Origin: Opitutia bacterium
GTDB taxonomy: Bacteria; Verrucomicrobiota; Verrucomicrobiia; Opitutales; Opitutaceae
Assembly (NCBI GenBank): GCA_016187925.1
Contig: JACPIS010000034.1
Span: 1 to 64,000 of the forward strand
Length of the DNA: 64,000 nucleotides
Direction of reading: 5' to 3'
Positions 46,058 through 55,151 of this stretch are shown here, piece after piece. The stretch's first letter is position 1, and each line of letters begins with the position of its first letter. The notes under the pieces are model-generated. The model was given only the letters and a program-made list of their open reading frames with translations, was not told where the DNA came from and ran no database searches. Position numbers and translations under genes: made by a program.

Positions 46058-47692
46058 ATGCAAACGCCCGTAATCATGGCCCTCCTCCACACCGCCAGCG
46101 ATGCCGATCTGGTCGCCGCCTACCTTGGCGGCAACCGCTCCGCATTCGAGCAGATCGTGGAGCGTTATCAGCGTCTGCTCTGCTCGCTGGCCTACTCCGC
46201 GCTCGGCGACGTCGGGGCGAGCGAGGACGTCGCGCAGGAAACCTTCGTCACCGCGTGGCTCAAGCTCGGCGAGCTGCGCGAACCCGAGAAACTCCGCTCC
46301 TGGCTCTGCGCCATCCTCCGCTTCAAGATCAGCCACGTCCGCCGGCGCGACGGTCGCGAACCCGTGCACGGCGCCGCCCCGCTCGAAGGCACCCTCGACA
46401 TCCCGACTGCGGAAACGCCCGCCGACACCGCCGCGATGGACCGTGACGAGCAGGCGCTCGTCTGGCGCGTGCTGCAGACTTTGCCGGAAACCTACCGCGA
46501 GCCGCTCGTGCTGTTTTACCGCGAACACCGCTCGATCGAGCACGTCGCCGCCGAACTCGACCTCTCCGAGGACGCCGTGAAACAGCGCCTCGCGCGCGGG
46601 CGCAGCCTCCTCAAGGAGCAGGTGCTCGCCCTCGTCGAAGGCGCGCTCGCCCGCAGCACGCCCGGCCGCGTCTTCACCGTTGGCGTGCTCGCCGCGCTGC
46701 CCGCGTTCACGCCGCCCGCCGAGGCCGCGGTCGTGGGCACTGCCGCCGCGGCGGCGACGAAAGGCGCGAGCGGCCTCGCCAAGTTTGCCCTGCTCGCGCC
46801 CGTGCTCGCTTCGGTGAGCGGCTTCGTCACGACGGTGATGACGCTGCGCATGAATCTCGACCAGTCTCGCACCGTGCGCGAGCGGCGCGCCGTGGTCGTC
46901 ACGACCGCGGTGTTACTCGGCAGCTTCATCGGTTTCCTGCTCTTCGTCTTCGGGCTGCGCCTGGCCGCCATGCGCTGGCCGGATCAACTCTCGACGATCG
47001 CGCTCATCCATCACGCCACCGTTTTGCTGTTCTCGGGCGCGTGGTCGCTCGCGCTGATCCGCTCGCTCCGGATCGCGCGCGAGCTGCGTTCGGCGGAGCG
47101 GCAGCGCGAGCCGAAGCGGTTCGCGCATCCGTCCGACCGCGTCGGCTCGCGCCTCGCCGAGTATCGCACCCGCGCGACGTTGCTTGGCCTGCCGCTCGTG
47201 CACGTCCGCTTCTCCGCGCCCGACGCTACGCAAGGTCCCGCGGTCGGCTGGATCGCGGGTGGTGACCGCGCGGTGGGCGTGCTGTTCGCCTTCGGCGGCT
47301 GGGCGTTCGGCCTCGTCAGCGTGGGCGGCCTGGCGTTCGGCGCGCTCACGCTCGGCGCAGTCAACCTTGGGTTGATCAGCCTCGGTGCGATTTGCTTTGG
47401 CGGCGTGGCGGTCGGCTCCGTGTCCGTCGGCTGGCACGCGTCCGGCTCGCTGTCGGCTACGGCGTGGGAGACCGCGCGCAGCGCCAATCTCGCGTTCTCG
47501 CAGCACATCGCGGCGGCGCCTTTCGCCCTCGCGCCGCACGCCAACGACGCTGTCGCCCAGCGCATGCTGGCCGATCCGAACGCCCGCCGTGACTGGCTGA
47601 TCTTTTGCGCGCTCATCGTCGTCCTGAGCCTCGTGCCGACGACGCTCTACGCCCGCGCCGTGCGCCGGCGCATCGGCCGGCCACCCGGCTAG
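46058..47692 (+). CDS. ECF-type RNA polymerase sigma factor with C-terminal membrane domain
   Basis: 544 residues. Residues about 10-190 are a complete ECF sigma factor: region 2 (YQRLLCSLAYSALGDVGASE, then DVAQETFVTAW) and region 4 (LPETYREPLVLFYREHRSIE, then SEDAVKQRLARGRSLLKE). The rest is unusual: four or more membrane helices (about 210-345), then from about 413 to 462 ten hydrophobic pentads each starting with Gly (GGWAF, GLVSV, GGLAF, GALTL and so on), and a final membrane helix. ECF proteins with such tails may sense signals at the membrane in cis, replacing an anti-sigma factor; this is inferred. ATG at 46058, or 46076 in frame. Confidence 0.85.
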   Translation: MQTPVIMALLHTASDADLVAAYLGGNRSAFEQIVERYQRLLCSLAYSALGDVGASEDVAQETFVTAWLKLGELREPEKLRSWLCAILRFKISHVRRRDGREPVHGAAPLEGTLDIPTAETPADTAAMDRDEQALVWRVLQTLPETYREPLVLFYREHRSIEHVAAELDLSEDAVKQRLARGRSLLKEQVLALVEGALARSTPGRVFTVGVLAALPAFTPPAEAAVVGTAAAAATKGASGLAKFALLAPVLASVSGFVTTVMTLRMNLDQSRTVRERRAVVVTTAVLLGSFIGFLLFVFGLRLAAMRWPDQLSTIALIHHATVLLFSGAWSLALIRSLRIARELRSAERQREPKRFAHPSDRVGSRLAEYRTRATLLGLPLVHVRFSAPDATQGPAVGWIAGGDRAVGVLFAFGGWAFGLVSVGGLAFGALTLGAVNLGLISLGAICFGGVAVGSVSVGWHASGSLSATAWETARSANLAFSQHIAAAPFALAPHANDAVAQRMLADPNARRDWLIFCALIVVLSLVPTTLYARAVRRRIGRPPG

Positions 47693-47767
47693 ACGCTCCG
47701 CGCGCCGTTTGCCTCCTCCCTCGCCGCGTCCGCCGCGCGTGGCGCGAGCCTGGCCCGTTTTTTTCCC

Positions 47768-48967
47768 ATGACCTCCCAATCCTCCACCTCCGCTCCTCGC
47801 ACCGCCGCGCTCGACAGTTTGCGCGCGCTCCTGACGCTGCTCGTCGTCGCGCACCACGCTGTGCTCGCCTACTTCGTCTACGCGCCGCCGCCCGGCGCGT
47901 TCGACGCCACGCTCTTCTGGGGCGCATTTCCCATCATCGACGCGGCGCGCGCGCAAGGCGTGGACCTGCTGGTGTTGTGGAACGACTCGTTCTTCATGGC
48001 GCTGATGTTCCTGCTCGCCGGTTTATTCACGGGGCCGAGCCTCGTGCGCAAAGGCGCGGGCGGTTTCGCGACCGATCGTTTCGTGCGGCTGGGTCTGCCG
48101 TTCATCGTCAGCGCAGGCGTGCTGGCGCCGCTGGCCTATTATCCGGCGTTCCTGCAACGCGAGGCCGCAACGCCCGCGGCGGGTTTCATCGACGCGTGGG
48201 CGAAACTCGGCGTGTGGCCCGCGGGGCCGGCGTGGTTTCTGTGGGTGCTGCTGGCGTTCAGCGCGCTGGCGGCGCTGCTGCACGCCGCGCTGCCGCGCGC
48301 TCTCGAAGCGCTCGGCCTGGCCGGCGAGTGGTGCCGCGCGCGGCCCGCGCGGTTGGTCGGCGTGTGGATCGTCGCCGCAGTGCTGGCCTACATGCCGGTG
48401 GTGATGAAGGTGAATTACATGCACTGGTCGAGCTGGGGGCCGTTTTTCGTGCAGACGTCGCGCGTGGGACTCTATGCGGCGTATTTCTTCTACGGTGTCG
48501 CACTCGGCTGGCGCGGCGCGGGGCTGCGCGAGCTCGTCGCACCGGACGGGCCGCTCGGGCGCCGCTGGGGGCGTTGGCAGGTCGCGGCGGGCCTCGTGTT
48601 CGTGGGTTTCGTCGCGACGGTGATCGTGAACGCTATCAAGGCCTCGCGCGGCGAGTTTTCCCTCGGCTGGGGCGTGACCTCCGGTGTGCTGATGACGGTG
48701 AGCGGCGCCGTCACGAGCACGAGCCTGCTGGCGTGGGCCGCGCGCAAGCGGAGCGTCGAGAACGCCTTCTGGGCCAGCCTGCGGCGCAACGCCTACGGCA
48801 TCTACCTTGTGCACTACGCGATCGTCATCTGGCTGCAGTTCGCGTTGTTGCGCTTCACCATGCCCGGGCTCGTCAAAGCGCTGTTCGTCATGATCGCCGG
48901 CATAGCGCTCAGCTGGGCGCTCGCGGCCGCGCTGCGGCGGCTGCCGGGCCTGCGCGCGATTCTGTGA
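47768..48967 (+). CDS. Acyltransferase family 3 membrane protein
   Basis: 399 residues, ATG at 47768. Begins with the family motif LDSLRALLTLLVVAHHAVLA (conserved Arg and His). About ten membrane helices, with FFMALMFLLAGLF in the family pattern and a C-terminal RRNAYGIYLVHY. These enzymes transfer acetyl, succinyl or similar groups to sugars at the inner membrane, for example on surface glycans. The stop lies 3 bp from that of anmK on the other strand. Confidence 0.87.
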   Translation: MTSQSSTSAPRTAALDSLRALLTLLVVAHHAVLAYFVYAPPPGAFDATLFWGAFPIIDAARAQGVDLLVLWNDSFFMALMFLLAGLFTGPSLVRKGAGGFATDRFVRLGLPFIVSAGVLAPLAYYPAFLQREAATPAAGFIDAWAKLGVWPAGPAWFLWVLLAFSALAALLHAALPRALEALGLAGEWCRARPARLVGVWIVAAVLAYMPVVMKVNYMHWSSWGPFFVQTSRVGLYAAYFFYGVALGWRGAGLRELVAPDGPLGRRWGRWQVAAGLVFVGFVATVIVNAIKASRGEFSLGWGVTSGVLMTVSGAVTSTSLLAWAARKRSVENAFWASLRRNAYGIYLVHYAIVIWLQFALLRFTMPGLVKALFVMIAGIALSWALAAALRRLPGLRAIL

Positions 48968-48970
48968 GCG

Positions 48971-50089
48971 TCACTCCGGCAGCCACACGCCACCGAGCAC
49001 GGCGCCGCGCATGGCGCCGGTGACCGCGGGGCAGTTTCCCGCGCCGTGGTGCATCCGCTGCCGCGCCAGCCACGCGAAGGCCATCGCCTCGACCCAGCCG
49101 GGATCGACGCCGAGCGCGGCGGTCGTCTGCATCTGGCAGCCCGGCAGGCGCTCCTGCAGCGCCCGCATCAGCACCGGATTCCGCGCGCCGCCGCCGCAGA
49201 TGAAGACCCCGACGCCGCTGGCGCCGAGCGTCGCCTTCACGCTCTCGGCGATGCTCTGCGCCGTGAGCGCGACGAGCGTCGCCTGCACGTCCGCCGGCCC
49301 GTAGCCGCCGACGTGCGCCGCCAACCAGGCCGGCGAGAAATGCTCGGGGCCCGTGCTTTTCGGCGCCGGTCGGGCAAAGTATCCGTCGGCGAGCAACGCG
49401 CGCAGCAGCTCCTCCTGCACCCGTCCGCGCGCGGCGAAGGCGCCGTCGCGATCCATCGGTTCGCCGAGCTGCTGCCGGCACCATGCATCGAGCAGCGTGT
49501 TGCCCGGTCCTGTGTCGAAGCCGCGCACCGGCGCGGTGGGATCGGCCGGGAGCAGCGTGACGTTGGCGATGCCGCCGATGTTCACCACCGCGCGCGCCTC
49601 GCCGGCGCGACCGAAGATCGCCGCATGAAACGCCGGCACGAGCGGCGCGCCCTGGCCGCCGAGCGCCATGTCCTTGCGCCGGAAATCCGCCACGACCGGC
49701 AGGCCCGTCTGCGCGGCGATCGTGTTCGGATCGCCGACTTGCAGCGTGAACGGCACCGCGCGGCCCGGCCGGTGCCGCACCGTCTGCCCGTGGCTGCCGA
49801 TCGCGTGCACGCCGGCGCGCTCGACGCGCGCGAATTCCAACAGTTCGTTCACCGCGCGGGCGAAGTGCCGCCCCACCGCCACGTCCGCGCCCCCGAGCCG
49901 GTCGATTTCGTCCTCGCCCGGCACCGCCAGCCGCAGCAACTCACCGCGCAGCTCTGGCGGATACGGCAGCGTGTGCGTCGCCACGAGCTCGGCGCGCGCG
50001 CCGAACCGCACCAGCGCCGCATCCACGGCGTCGACACTCGTGCCGGACAGCACGCCGACAAAAAGTTCGTCTTTCGGCCCAGAAGTCAC
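48971..50089 (-). CDS. anmK: Anhydro-N-acetylmuramic acid kinase
   Basis: 372 residues from a GTG at 50089, close to the 369 of E. coli AnmK; a longer frame to 50224 adds unrelated residues. Family motifs: VGVLSGTSVDAVDAALVRFG, then HAIGSHGQTVRHRP, then VVADFRRKDMALGGQGAPLV, then FDTGPGNTLLDAW and FICGGGARNPVLM. It hydrates and phosphorylates 1,6-anhydro-MurNAc from turnover to MurNAc-6-P, in the cytoplasm. Divergent from murQ, the next enzyme, with 109 bp between them for shared control. Confidence 0.94.
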   Translation of the reverse strand: MTSGPKDELFVGVLSGTSVDAVDAALVRFGARAELVATHTLPYPPELRGELLRLAVPGEDEIDRLGGADVAVGRHFARAVNELLEFARVERAGVHAIGSHGQTVRHRPGRAVPFTLQVGDPNTIAAQTGLPVVADFRRKDMALGGQGAPLVPAFHAAIFGRAGEARAVVNIGGIANVTLLPADPTAPVRGFDTGPGNTLLDAWCRQQLGEPMDRDGAFAARGRVQEELLRALLADGYFARPAPKSTGPEHFSPAWLAAHVGGYGPADVQATLVALTAQSIAESVKATLGASGVGVFICGGGARNPVLMRALQERLPGCQMQTTAALGVDPGWVEAMAFAWLARQRMHHGAGNCPAVTGAMRGAVLGGVWLPE

Positions 50090-50198
50090 GTCCGAGTGAA
50101 ATGAACGATTGAACCTCCCGCAGCAACGCAGGATTATCGGCCCATTCCCCGTCATCTCGAGGCGCCCTCCGCGCCGTGCCGCTCCATTCGATCGCGCC

Positions 50199-51080
50199 AT
50201 GCTCTCCACCGAAACTCCCAGCAACCAGCACCCCGACCTCGATCTCTACGCGACCGCCGACCTCGTCCGCGCCTTCACGGAAGACCAGGTGCGCGCCGCC
50301 AACGTTGTCCACGCCGCCGGCGCACAACTCTCGCGCGCGGTCGATGCGGCGGTCCCGCGCATCGCCGCCGGCGGCCGTCTGCTCTACGCCGGCGCAGGCA
50401 CTTCCGGTCGCCTCGGTGTGCTCGACAGCGTCGAACTCTTCCCGACCTTCAGCTGGCCGAAGGAGCGCGCCGTCGCGCTGCTCGCCGGCGGCAAGCCGGC
50501 GATGTTCGCAGCGGTCGAAGGCGCCGAGGACGACCGCGCGCAGGGCGCGGCGGATTTGCGCGCCCTTGCTCCCACGCAAAACGACGTCCTCATCGCGCTC
50601 GCCGCCTCCGGCGCCACGCCTTACGCGCTCGGCGCCATCGAGGCCGCGCGCGCCGCCGGCGCGCTGACCATCGGCATCGCCAACAATCCCGCCGCCCCGG
50701 TCGCCACCCAGGCCGAAATCGGCATCACGCTCGACACCGGCAGCGAGGTCATCTCCGGCAGCACGCGCCTGAAAGCCGGCACATCGCAGAAGATCGCCCT
50801 CAACACGCTCTCGAGCGCCATCATGGTCCGGCTGCACAAGGTCTACGGCAACCTGATGGTCGACGTGCACCCGACCAACGCGAAGCTCTTCCGGCGCGCC
50901 ATCGCGCTCACCACGCGCGCCACCGGCGCCGATGAGGCCGCTGCGCGGCGCGCCTTGGAGGCCTGTGGCTATCGCGTGAAGGTCGCCATCGTCATGCTCA
51001 AGCGGAATCTCGATTCCGCCGCCGCCGAGGCGGCCCTCACCGCCGTGCAAGGCAATGTGCGCGCCGCGCTGAAGGCATGA
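50199..51080 (+). CDS. murQ: N-acetylmuramic acid 6-phosphate etherase
   Basis: 293 residues from the ATG at 50199 (E. coli 298). Single SIS domain with the signature GAGTSGRLGVLDSVELFPTF at about residue 67, then AVEGAEDDR and IALAASGATPYALGA, and HPTNAKLFRRAI. It splits the lactyl ether of MurNAc-6-P to GlcNAc-6-P and D-lactate. Overlaps the start of the next gene by ATGA, making a coupled unit with the DigH-like hydrolase. Confidence 0.95.
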   Translation: MLSTETPSNQHPDLDLYATADLVRAFTEDQVRAANVVHAAGAQLSRAVDAAVPRIAAGGRLLYAGAGTSGRLGVLDSVELFPTFSWPKERAVALLAGGKPAMFAAVEGAEDDRAQGAADLRALAPTQNDVLIALAASGATPYALGAIEAARAAGALTIGIANNPAAPVATQAEIGITLDTGSEVISGSTRLKAGTSQKIALNTLSSAIMVRLHKVYGNLMVDVHPTNAKLFRRAIALTTRATGADEAAARRALEACGYRVKVAIVMLKRNLDSAAAEAALTAVQGNVRAALKA

Positions 51081-52603
51081 GCATCCTGTCACGGATTTTC
51101 GGGTGGGGCGCGTTCGCCACGCTCATCCTGCTCCTGGCCGGATGCGTCACCCGTCCCACGCCCGTGGAACCCCCGCCGCCGGCCCCGCGTGAGTTCCGCG
51201 GCGTCTGGGTGGCGACTGTGGCCAACATCGACTGGCCCAGCAAACCTGGCCTGCCGGTCGAGCAACAGCGCGCCGAGTTGATCGCCATCCTCGACCGCGC
51301 CCACGCGCTCCGCCTGAACGCCGTCATCCTGCAAGTTCGTCCGGCGGCCGATGCGCTCTACCTGTCGGCCTTGGAGCCGTGGACCGAATACCTGAGCGGC
51401 ACGCAGGGCCGTGCGCCGGAGCCGCTCTACGATCCGCTGCAGGTGTGGATCACGGAGGCGCACCGCCGCGGCTTGGAGCTGCATGCGTGGTTCAATCCGT
51501 ATCGCGCCCGGCACCATCAGGCGAAGTCGGACTTCGCGCCGACGCATTTGGCGAAGACGCATCCCGCCGTGGTGAAACGCTACGGCGAGTTGTGGTGGAT
51601 GGATCCGGGCGACGCCTTCGCCGCGCAGCGCACGCTCGACGTCGTGGCCGATGTCGTCCGCCGCTACGACGTCGATGGCGTGCACATCGACGACTATTTC
51701 TACCCGTATCCGATTCCTCAGCCGCTTTCCCCCAAGGCACCCAAAGACGCGCCGCGCGAGGACGTACCTTTCCCCGACGAGCCGTCGTGGCAGCGCTACC
51801 TCGCCAGCGGTGGCCAGCTGGCGCGCACCGACTGGCGGCGGCAAAACGTCGACCAGCTGGTCGAACAGCTTTACCGCACCATCCACGCCATCAAGCCGTG
51901 GGTGAAGTTCGGCGTCAGCCCGTTCGGGCTCGGCCGACCCGACCGCCGTCCGGCCGGCATCGAGGGTTTCAGCCAATACGACAAGCTCTACGCCGACGTG
52001 GAGCTCTGGCTGCAAAAGGGCTGGCTCGATTATCTGGCGCCACAGCTCTACTGGCCGCGCAGCCAGAAAGCACAGGCCTTCGAGCCGCTGCTCGATTACT
52101 GGGCGAAGCAAAACACCGCTCAACGCCATCTCTGGCCCGGGCTCTTCACCAGCGCCATCAACGACACGCCGCAGTCCTGGACGCCCGAGGAGATTCTCCA
52201 GCAGATCGCGGTGACGCGGTCACGCCCCGCCGCGAGCGGGCTCATCCAATTCAGCATGGCCGCACTGATGCAGGATCGCCGCGGCATTGCGGAAAAACTC
52301 GCCGCCGGCCCCTACGCGCAACCCGCGCTCGTGCCACCCACGCCGTGGCTCGACGCCCAACCACCCCCGGCCCCGAAGCTCAAGCGTCGGGCTGACGGAA
52401 AAATCACCGTTATGCCCGGCAAGGGCAAGGCCGCGGCCAACTACGCCGTGTGGCGGCGGCAGGACCGGGCGTGGAATTTCTCCGTGCAGCCCGCGACCGA
52501 TCCGGTGGTCGAGGCAGGCACGGCCGAAGCGATCGTCGTTTCCGCCGTGGATCGGCTTGGCAACGAGAGCCCGCGCGTCACGCTCCTCCTGAAAACCCCA
52601 TGA
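51077..52603 (+). CDS. DigH/YddW-like glycosyl hydrolase lipoprotein (GHL10/DUF187)
   Basis: 508 residues. Lipobox LLLAGC near residue 22, so anchored by lipid. GHL10 motifs: EFRGVWVATVANIDWPS, then LNAVILQVRPAADALY, then HAWFNPYRARH, then YDVDGVHIDDYFYPYP and KFGVSPFGLGRP. The E. coli homologue DigH (formerly YddW) cleaves denuded peptidoglycan glycan strands. Coupled to murQ by an ATGA overlap, so wall-glycan cleavage and MurNAc-6-P use are made together. The C-terminal ~110 residues resemble a small beta-sandwich. Confidence 0.87.
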   Translation: MSILSRIFGWGAFATLILLLAGCVTRPTPVEPPPPAPREFRGVWVATVANIDWPSKPGLPVEQQRAELIAILDRAHALRLNAVILQVRPAADALYLSALEPWTEYLSGTQGRAPEPLYDPLQVWITEAHRRGLELHAWFNPYRARHHQAKSDFAPTHLAKTHPAVVKRYGELWWMDPGDAFAAQRTLDVVADVVRRYDVDGVHIDDYFYPYPIPQPLSPKAPKDAPREDVPFPDEPSWQRYLASGGQLARTDWRRQNVDQLVEQLYRTIHAIKPWVKFGVSPFGLGRPDRRPAGIEGFSQYDKLYADVELWLQKGWLDYLAPQLYWPRSQKAQAFEPLLDYWAKQNTAQRHLWPGLFTSAINDTPQSWTPEEILQQIAVTRSRPAASGLIQFSMAALMQDRRGIAEKLAAGPYAQPALVPPTPWLDAQPPPAPKLKRRADGKITVMPGKGKAAANYAVWRRQDRAWNFSVQPATDPVVEAGTAEAIVVSAVDRLGNESPRVTLLLKTP

Positions 52604-52620
52604 CTCTCCCGGCTGAATTT

Positions 52621-52686
52621 GTGAGAGGGGCTTTACGCCCCGACGCGAAACGCTCCCAACCAGTCGGGGCGTAAAGCCCCTCCCAC
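52621..52686. repeat. Palindromic repeat, GAGAGGGGCTTTACGCCCCG family
   Basis: Arms AGGGGCTTTACGCCCCGAC and GTCGGGGCGTAAAGCCCCT are near-perfect complements around a short loop. Same family as 45896-45972. It lies between the DigH-like gene and ampG. Confidence 0.85.
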
Positions 52687-52716
52687 CGCCAAGATCACTC
52701 CCTGATCGCCTCCGCC

Positions 52717-53997
52717 ATGGAAACCTCCGCCACTCCCGCCCCGCAGAATTTCTGGCGCTGGATTCCGTCGCTCTATTTCGCACAGGGCATCCCCTACGTG
52801 GTCGTGATGACCTTGGCGGTGGTGATGTACAAAAACCTGAAGGTCTCGAACACCGACATCGCGCTCTACACGAGCTGGCTCTACCTGCCGTGGGTCATCA
52901 AGCCGCTCTGGTCGCCGCTGGTGGAGTTGTTCCGGACGAAACGTTTTTGGATCGTTAGCCTGCAACTGGTGATCGGCGCGGCGTTCGCGCTGGTGGCGCT
53001 GACCCTGCCGGGCCCGGGTTTCTTCCGCTACACGCTGGCGGTGTTCTGGCTGATGGCCTTCAGCTCGGCCACGCACGACATCGCGGCCGACGGCTTCTAC
53101 ATGCTCGCCTTGCCGGCTTACCAGCAGGCGGCGTTCGTGGGCGTGCGCAGCACGTTCTACCGGCTGGCCATGATCGCCGGTCAGGGCGGTCTCGTCTACC
53201 TGGCGGGCACGTTGCAGGACATGACCGGCGACGTGGCACGCGCCTGGTCGCTGGTGTTCGGCGTGCTCACGGCGATGTTCATCGGCGCCGGGCTCTATCA
53301 CCTCGCGGTGCTGCCGCGTCCGGCTACCGACCGCTCCGCGCCCACCGGGCAACCGGCGCTGACCGGGTTCTTCACGGTGTTCGGCGAATTTTTCCGCAAA
53401 CCCGGCATCGGCGTCACGCTCGCCTTCCTGCTGCTGTATCGATTCGCCGAGGCGCAATTGCTGAAGCTGGTGACGCCCTTCCTGCTCGATCCGCGGACGG
53501 ATGGCGGACTGGGGCTGACCACGCAACAGGTGGGCATCGCCTACGGCACAGTCGGCGTCATCGCGCTCACCCTCGGCGGGCTGCTCGGCGGCTACGTCAT
53601 CTCGCGCTACGGATTGAAGCGCCTGCTCTGGCCGATGATCCTCATCATGCACGTGCCGAATCTGGTTTTCGTCACCCTGGCCCTGACCCAGCCGGGCAAC
53701 CTTCTCGTGATCGCCGGCGCGCTGGCGGTCGAGCAATTCGGCTACGGTTTCGGTTTCACCGCCTACATGCTCTACATGATCATGGTCGCGGAGGGTGAGC
53801 ACAAGACGGCGCACTACGCCATCTGCACGGGCTTCATGGCGTTGGGCATGATGGTGCCGGGCATGTTCGCCGGCTGGCTGCAGGATCACCTCGGTTACGT
53901 GAAATTCTTTCTCTGGGTCATGCTGTGCACGATCCCGTCGTTCGTCGCGATCTCGCTGCTCAAGGTCGACCCGGCGTTCGGGAAGAAGAGCACCTGA
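52717..53997 (+). CDS. ampG: AmpG-type muropeptide MFS permease
   Basis: 426 residues, twelve membrane helices. Begins SLYFAQGIPYVVVM, then WLYLPWVIKPLWSPLVE (AmpG pattern), SSATHDIAADGFYMLAL in helix 4 region, and YMLYMIMVAEGEHKTAHYAI. AmpG brings GlcNAc-anhydroMurNAc peptides from periplasm to cytoplasm. Surrounded by anmK, murQ, amidase and nagZ, which supports muropeptides as cargo. Converges with the amidase gene. Confidence 0.9.
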   Translation: METSATPAPQNFWRWIPSLYFAQGIPYVVVMTLAVVMYKNLKVSNTDIALYTSWLYLPWVIKPLWSPLVELFRTKRFWIVSLQLVIGAAFALVALTLPGPGFFRYTLAVFWLMAFSSATHDIAADGFYMLALPAYQQAAFVGVRSTFYRLAMIAGQGGLVYLAGTLQDMTGDVARAWSLVFGVLTAMFIGAGLYHLAVLPRPATDRSAPTGQPALTGFFTVFGEFFRKPGIGVTLAFLLLYRFAEAQLLKLVTPFLLDPRTDGGLGLTTQQVGIAYGTVGVIALTLGGLLGGYVISRYGLKRLLWPMILIMHVPNLVFVTLALTQPGNLLVIAGALAVEQFGYGFGFTAYMLYMIMVAEGEHKTAHYAICTGFMALGMMVPGMFAGWLQDHLGYVKFFLWVMLCTIPSFVAISLLKVDPAFGKKST

Positions 53998-54047
53998 GCG
54001 GACCCGGAGCGCGGGGCACGGGGGCGTCAGCCAGGGAACGCGGCGGC

Positions 54048-55043
54048 TTACGGCACCAGCCGACGCGCGCCATCGATGAGCTTGTCCCAATCGAACGCCG
54101 GACCGGGGTCGGTCTTGTTCGTCTGGATGTGGAAATGGCCGAGCACACCGTGGTAGCGCGCGAGTTCGTCGTCCGGCAATTTGTGCGGCAGCACCTTGCC
54201 GTCGGCGCCGCGCGGGTAATCGAGTTTGATCTTCGGGAAGATGCGGCTGAGCGCGGCGGTGAGCTTGATGAGGGCCTTGTACTGCTCCGGCGTGAGGTCG
54301 TATTGCACGAGGTCCTGGCCCTGAATCGTGCCGCGCACGGGCGCAGGCCGGGCCGGATGACCGGTGAACCCCTTGGTGCGGATCAGCGGGTCGCCGAGTT
54401 TCGGCGGCACGGTGATCACGACCGCACCCCGGGCGTCGCGCGCATACCACTCGTCGAGCGTCTTGGTGTCGTTTGGCCCGTAGGCGCCCATGTTGGCGAT
54501 CTCGATGCCGACGGAGCGGTGATTCGAGGTCGTGGCGTGATACGCGCGCTCCTTGAGATCGAGCGTCTGGTAGAGGGTGCCGTCGAGATCGAGCATGAAG
54601 TGCACGCTGAGTCCGCGGTGGTCGTGCAGGACGTTGAAACACTGCTTGCTGATGCCGCAGACATCGTAGTGCAGCACGAACTGGTCGACCACGCGCCGCA
54701 GCGTCGGCAAATCCCAGCCGCCGCCGCGCACGCGCTCGATCTCCTCCGGCGTGAGCGCGGCGAAGCGCAGGCCGTAGCGGTTGGGCTCCTTGAAGTCCGG
54801 CAGGGCCGCCTGCGTCTTCGTCCAGCCGCTCTCCTCGAACGGCGCGAAGCGGCGCTCGACGCGGTAGGCGTCGTAGCCGCCCGGATCCATCCAAGTGACG
54901 ACCTTCGTGCCGGTGTGAAACAACTGGCCGGCGACAATGATCTCGTCGCCCTTGCGTTTGGCGAGCGAACCGGGGCGATGCAGACAGCCGGTGAGAAGCA
55001 GGGCGAAGAGGCAGGCGAGCGCGAGGGGTTTGGAGTATTTCAC
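54048..55043 (-). CDS. N-acetylmuramoyl-L-alanine amidase lipoprotein (AmiD-like, Amidase_2)
   Basis: 331 residues. Lipobox LLLTGC at about residue 16-20 predicts membrane anchoring. Amidase_2 fold: VDQFVLHYDVC (zinc His), then LSVHFMLDLDGTLYQTLD, then NHRSVGIEIANMG, and GHFHIQTNKTDPGPAFDWDK (zinc His and the Lys-Thr-Asp-Pro-Gly motif). Cleaves the MurNAc-L-Ala amide of muropeptides. AmiD in E. coli is an outer-membrane lipoprotein of 276 residues; this one has an insert (about 205-290). Same strand as nagZ. Confidence 0.9.
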   Translation of the reverse strand: MKYSKPLALACLFALLLTGCLHRPGSLAKRKGDEIIVAGQLFHTGTKVVTWMDPGGYDAYRVERRFAPFEESGWTKTQAALPDFKEPNRYGLRFAALTPEEIERVRGGGWDLPTLRRVVDQFVLHYDVCGISKQCFNVLHDHRGLSVHFMLDLDGTLYQTLDLKERAYHATTSNHRSVGIEIANMGAYGPNDTKTLDEWYARDARGAVVITVPPKLGDPLIRTKGFTGHPARPAPVRGTIQGQDLVQYDLTPEQYKALIKLTAALSRIFPKIKLDYPRGADGKVLPHKLPDDELARYHGVLGHFHIQTNKTDPGPAFDWDKLIDGARRLVP

Positions 55044-55151
55044 GGCAGGATATCGACCACGGATGGCACGGATACTCTCGGATGTTCTCGGAAGGAAACG
55101 TGGTCTGAAATCCCATCCGGGCTCATTCGTGCAATCCGTGGTTAGGAAAAC

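Noticed and set aside
52633-55116. 827-codon minus-strand frame across ampG and the amidase gene
   Set aside because: Composition is Arg/His/Gln-rich and shows no domain; it crosses two well-supported genes in other frames.
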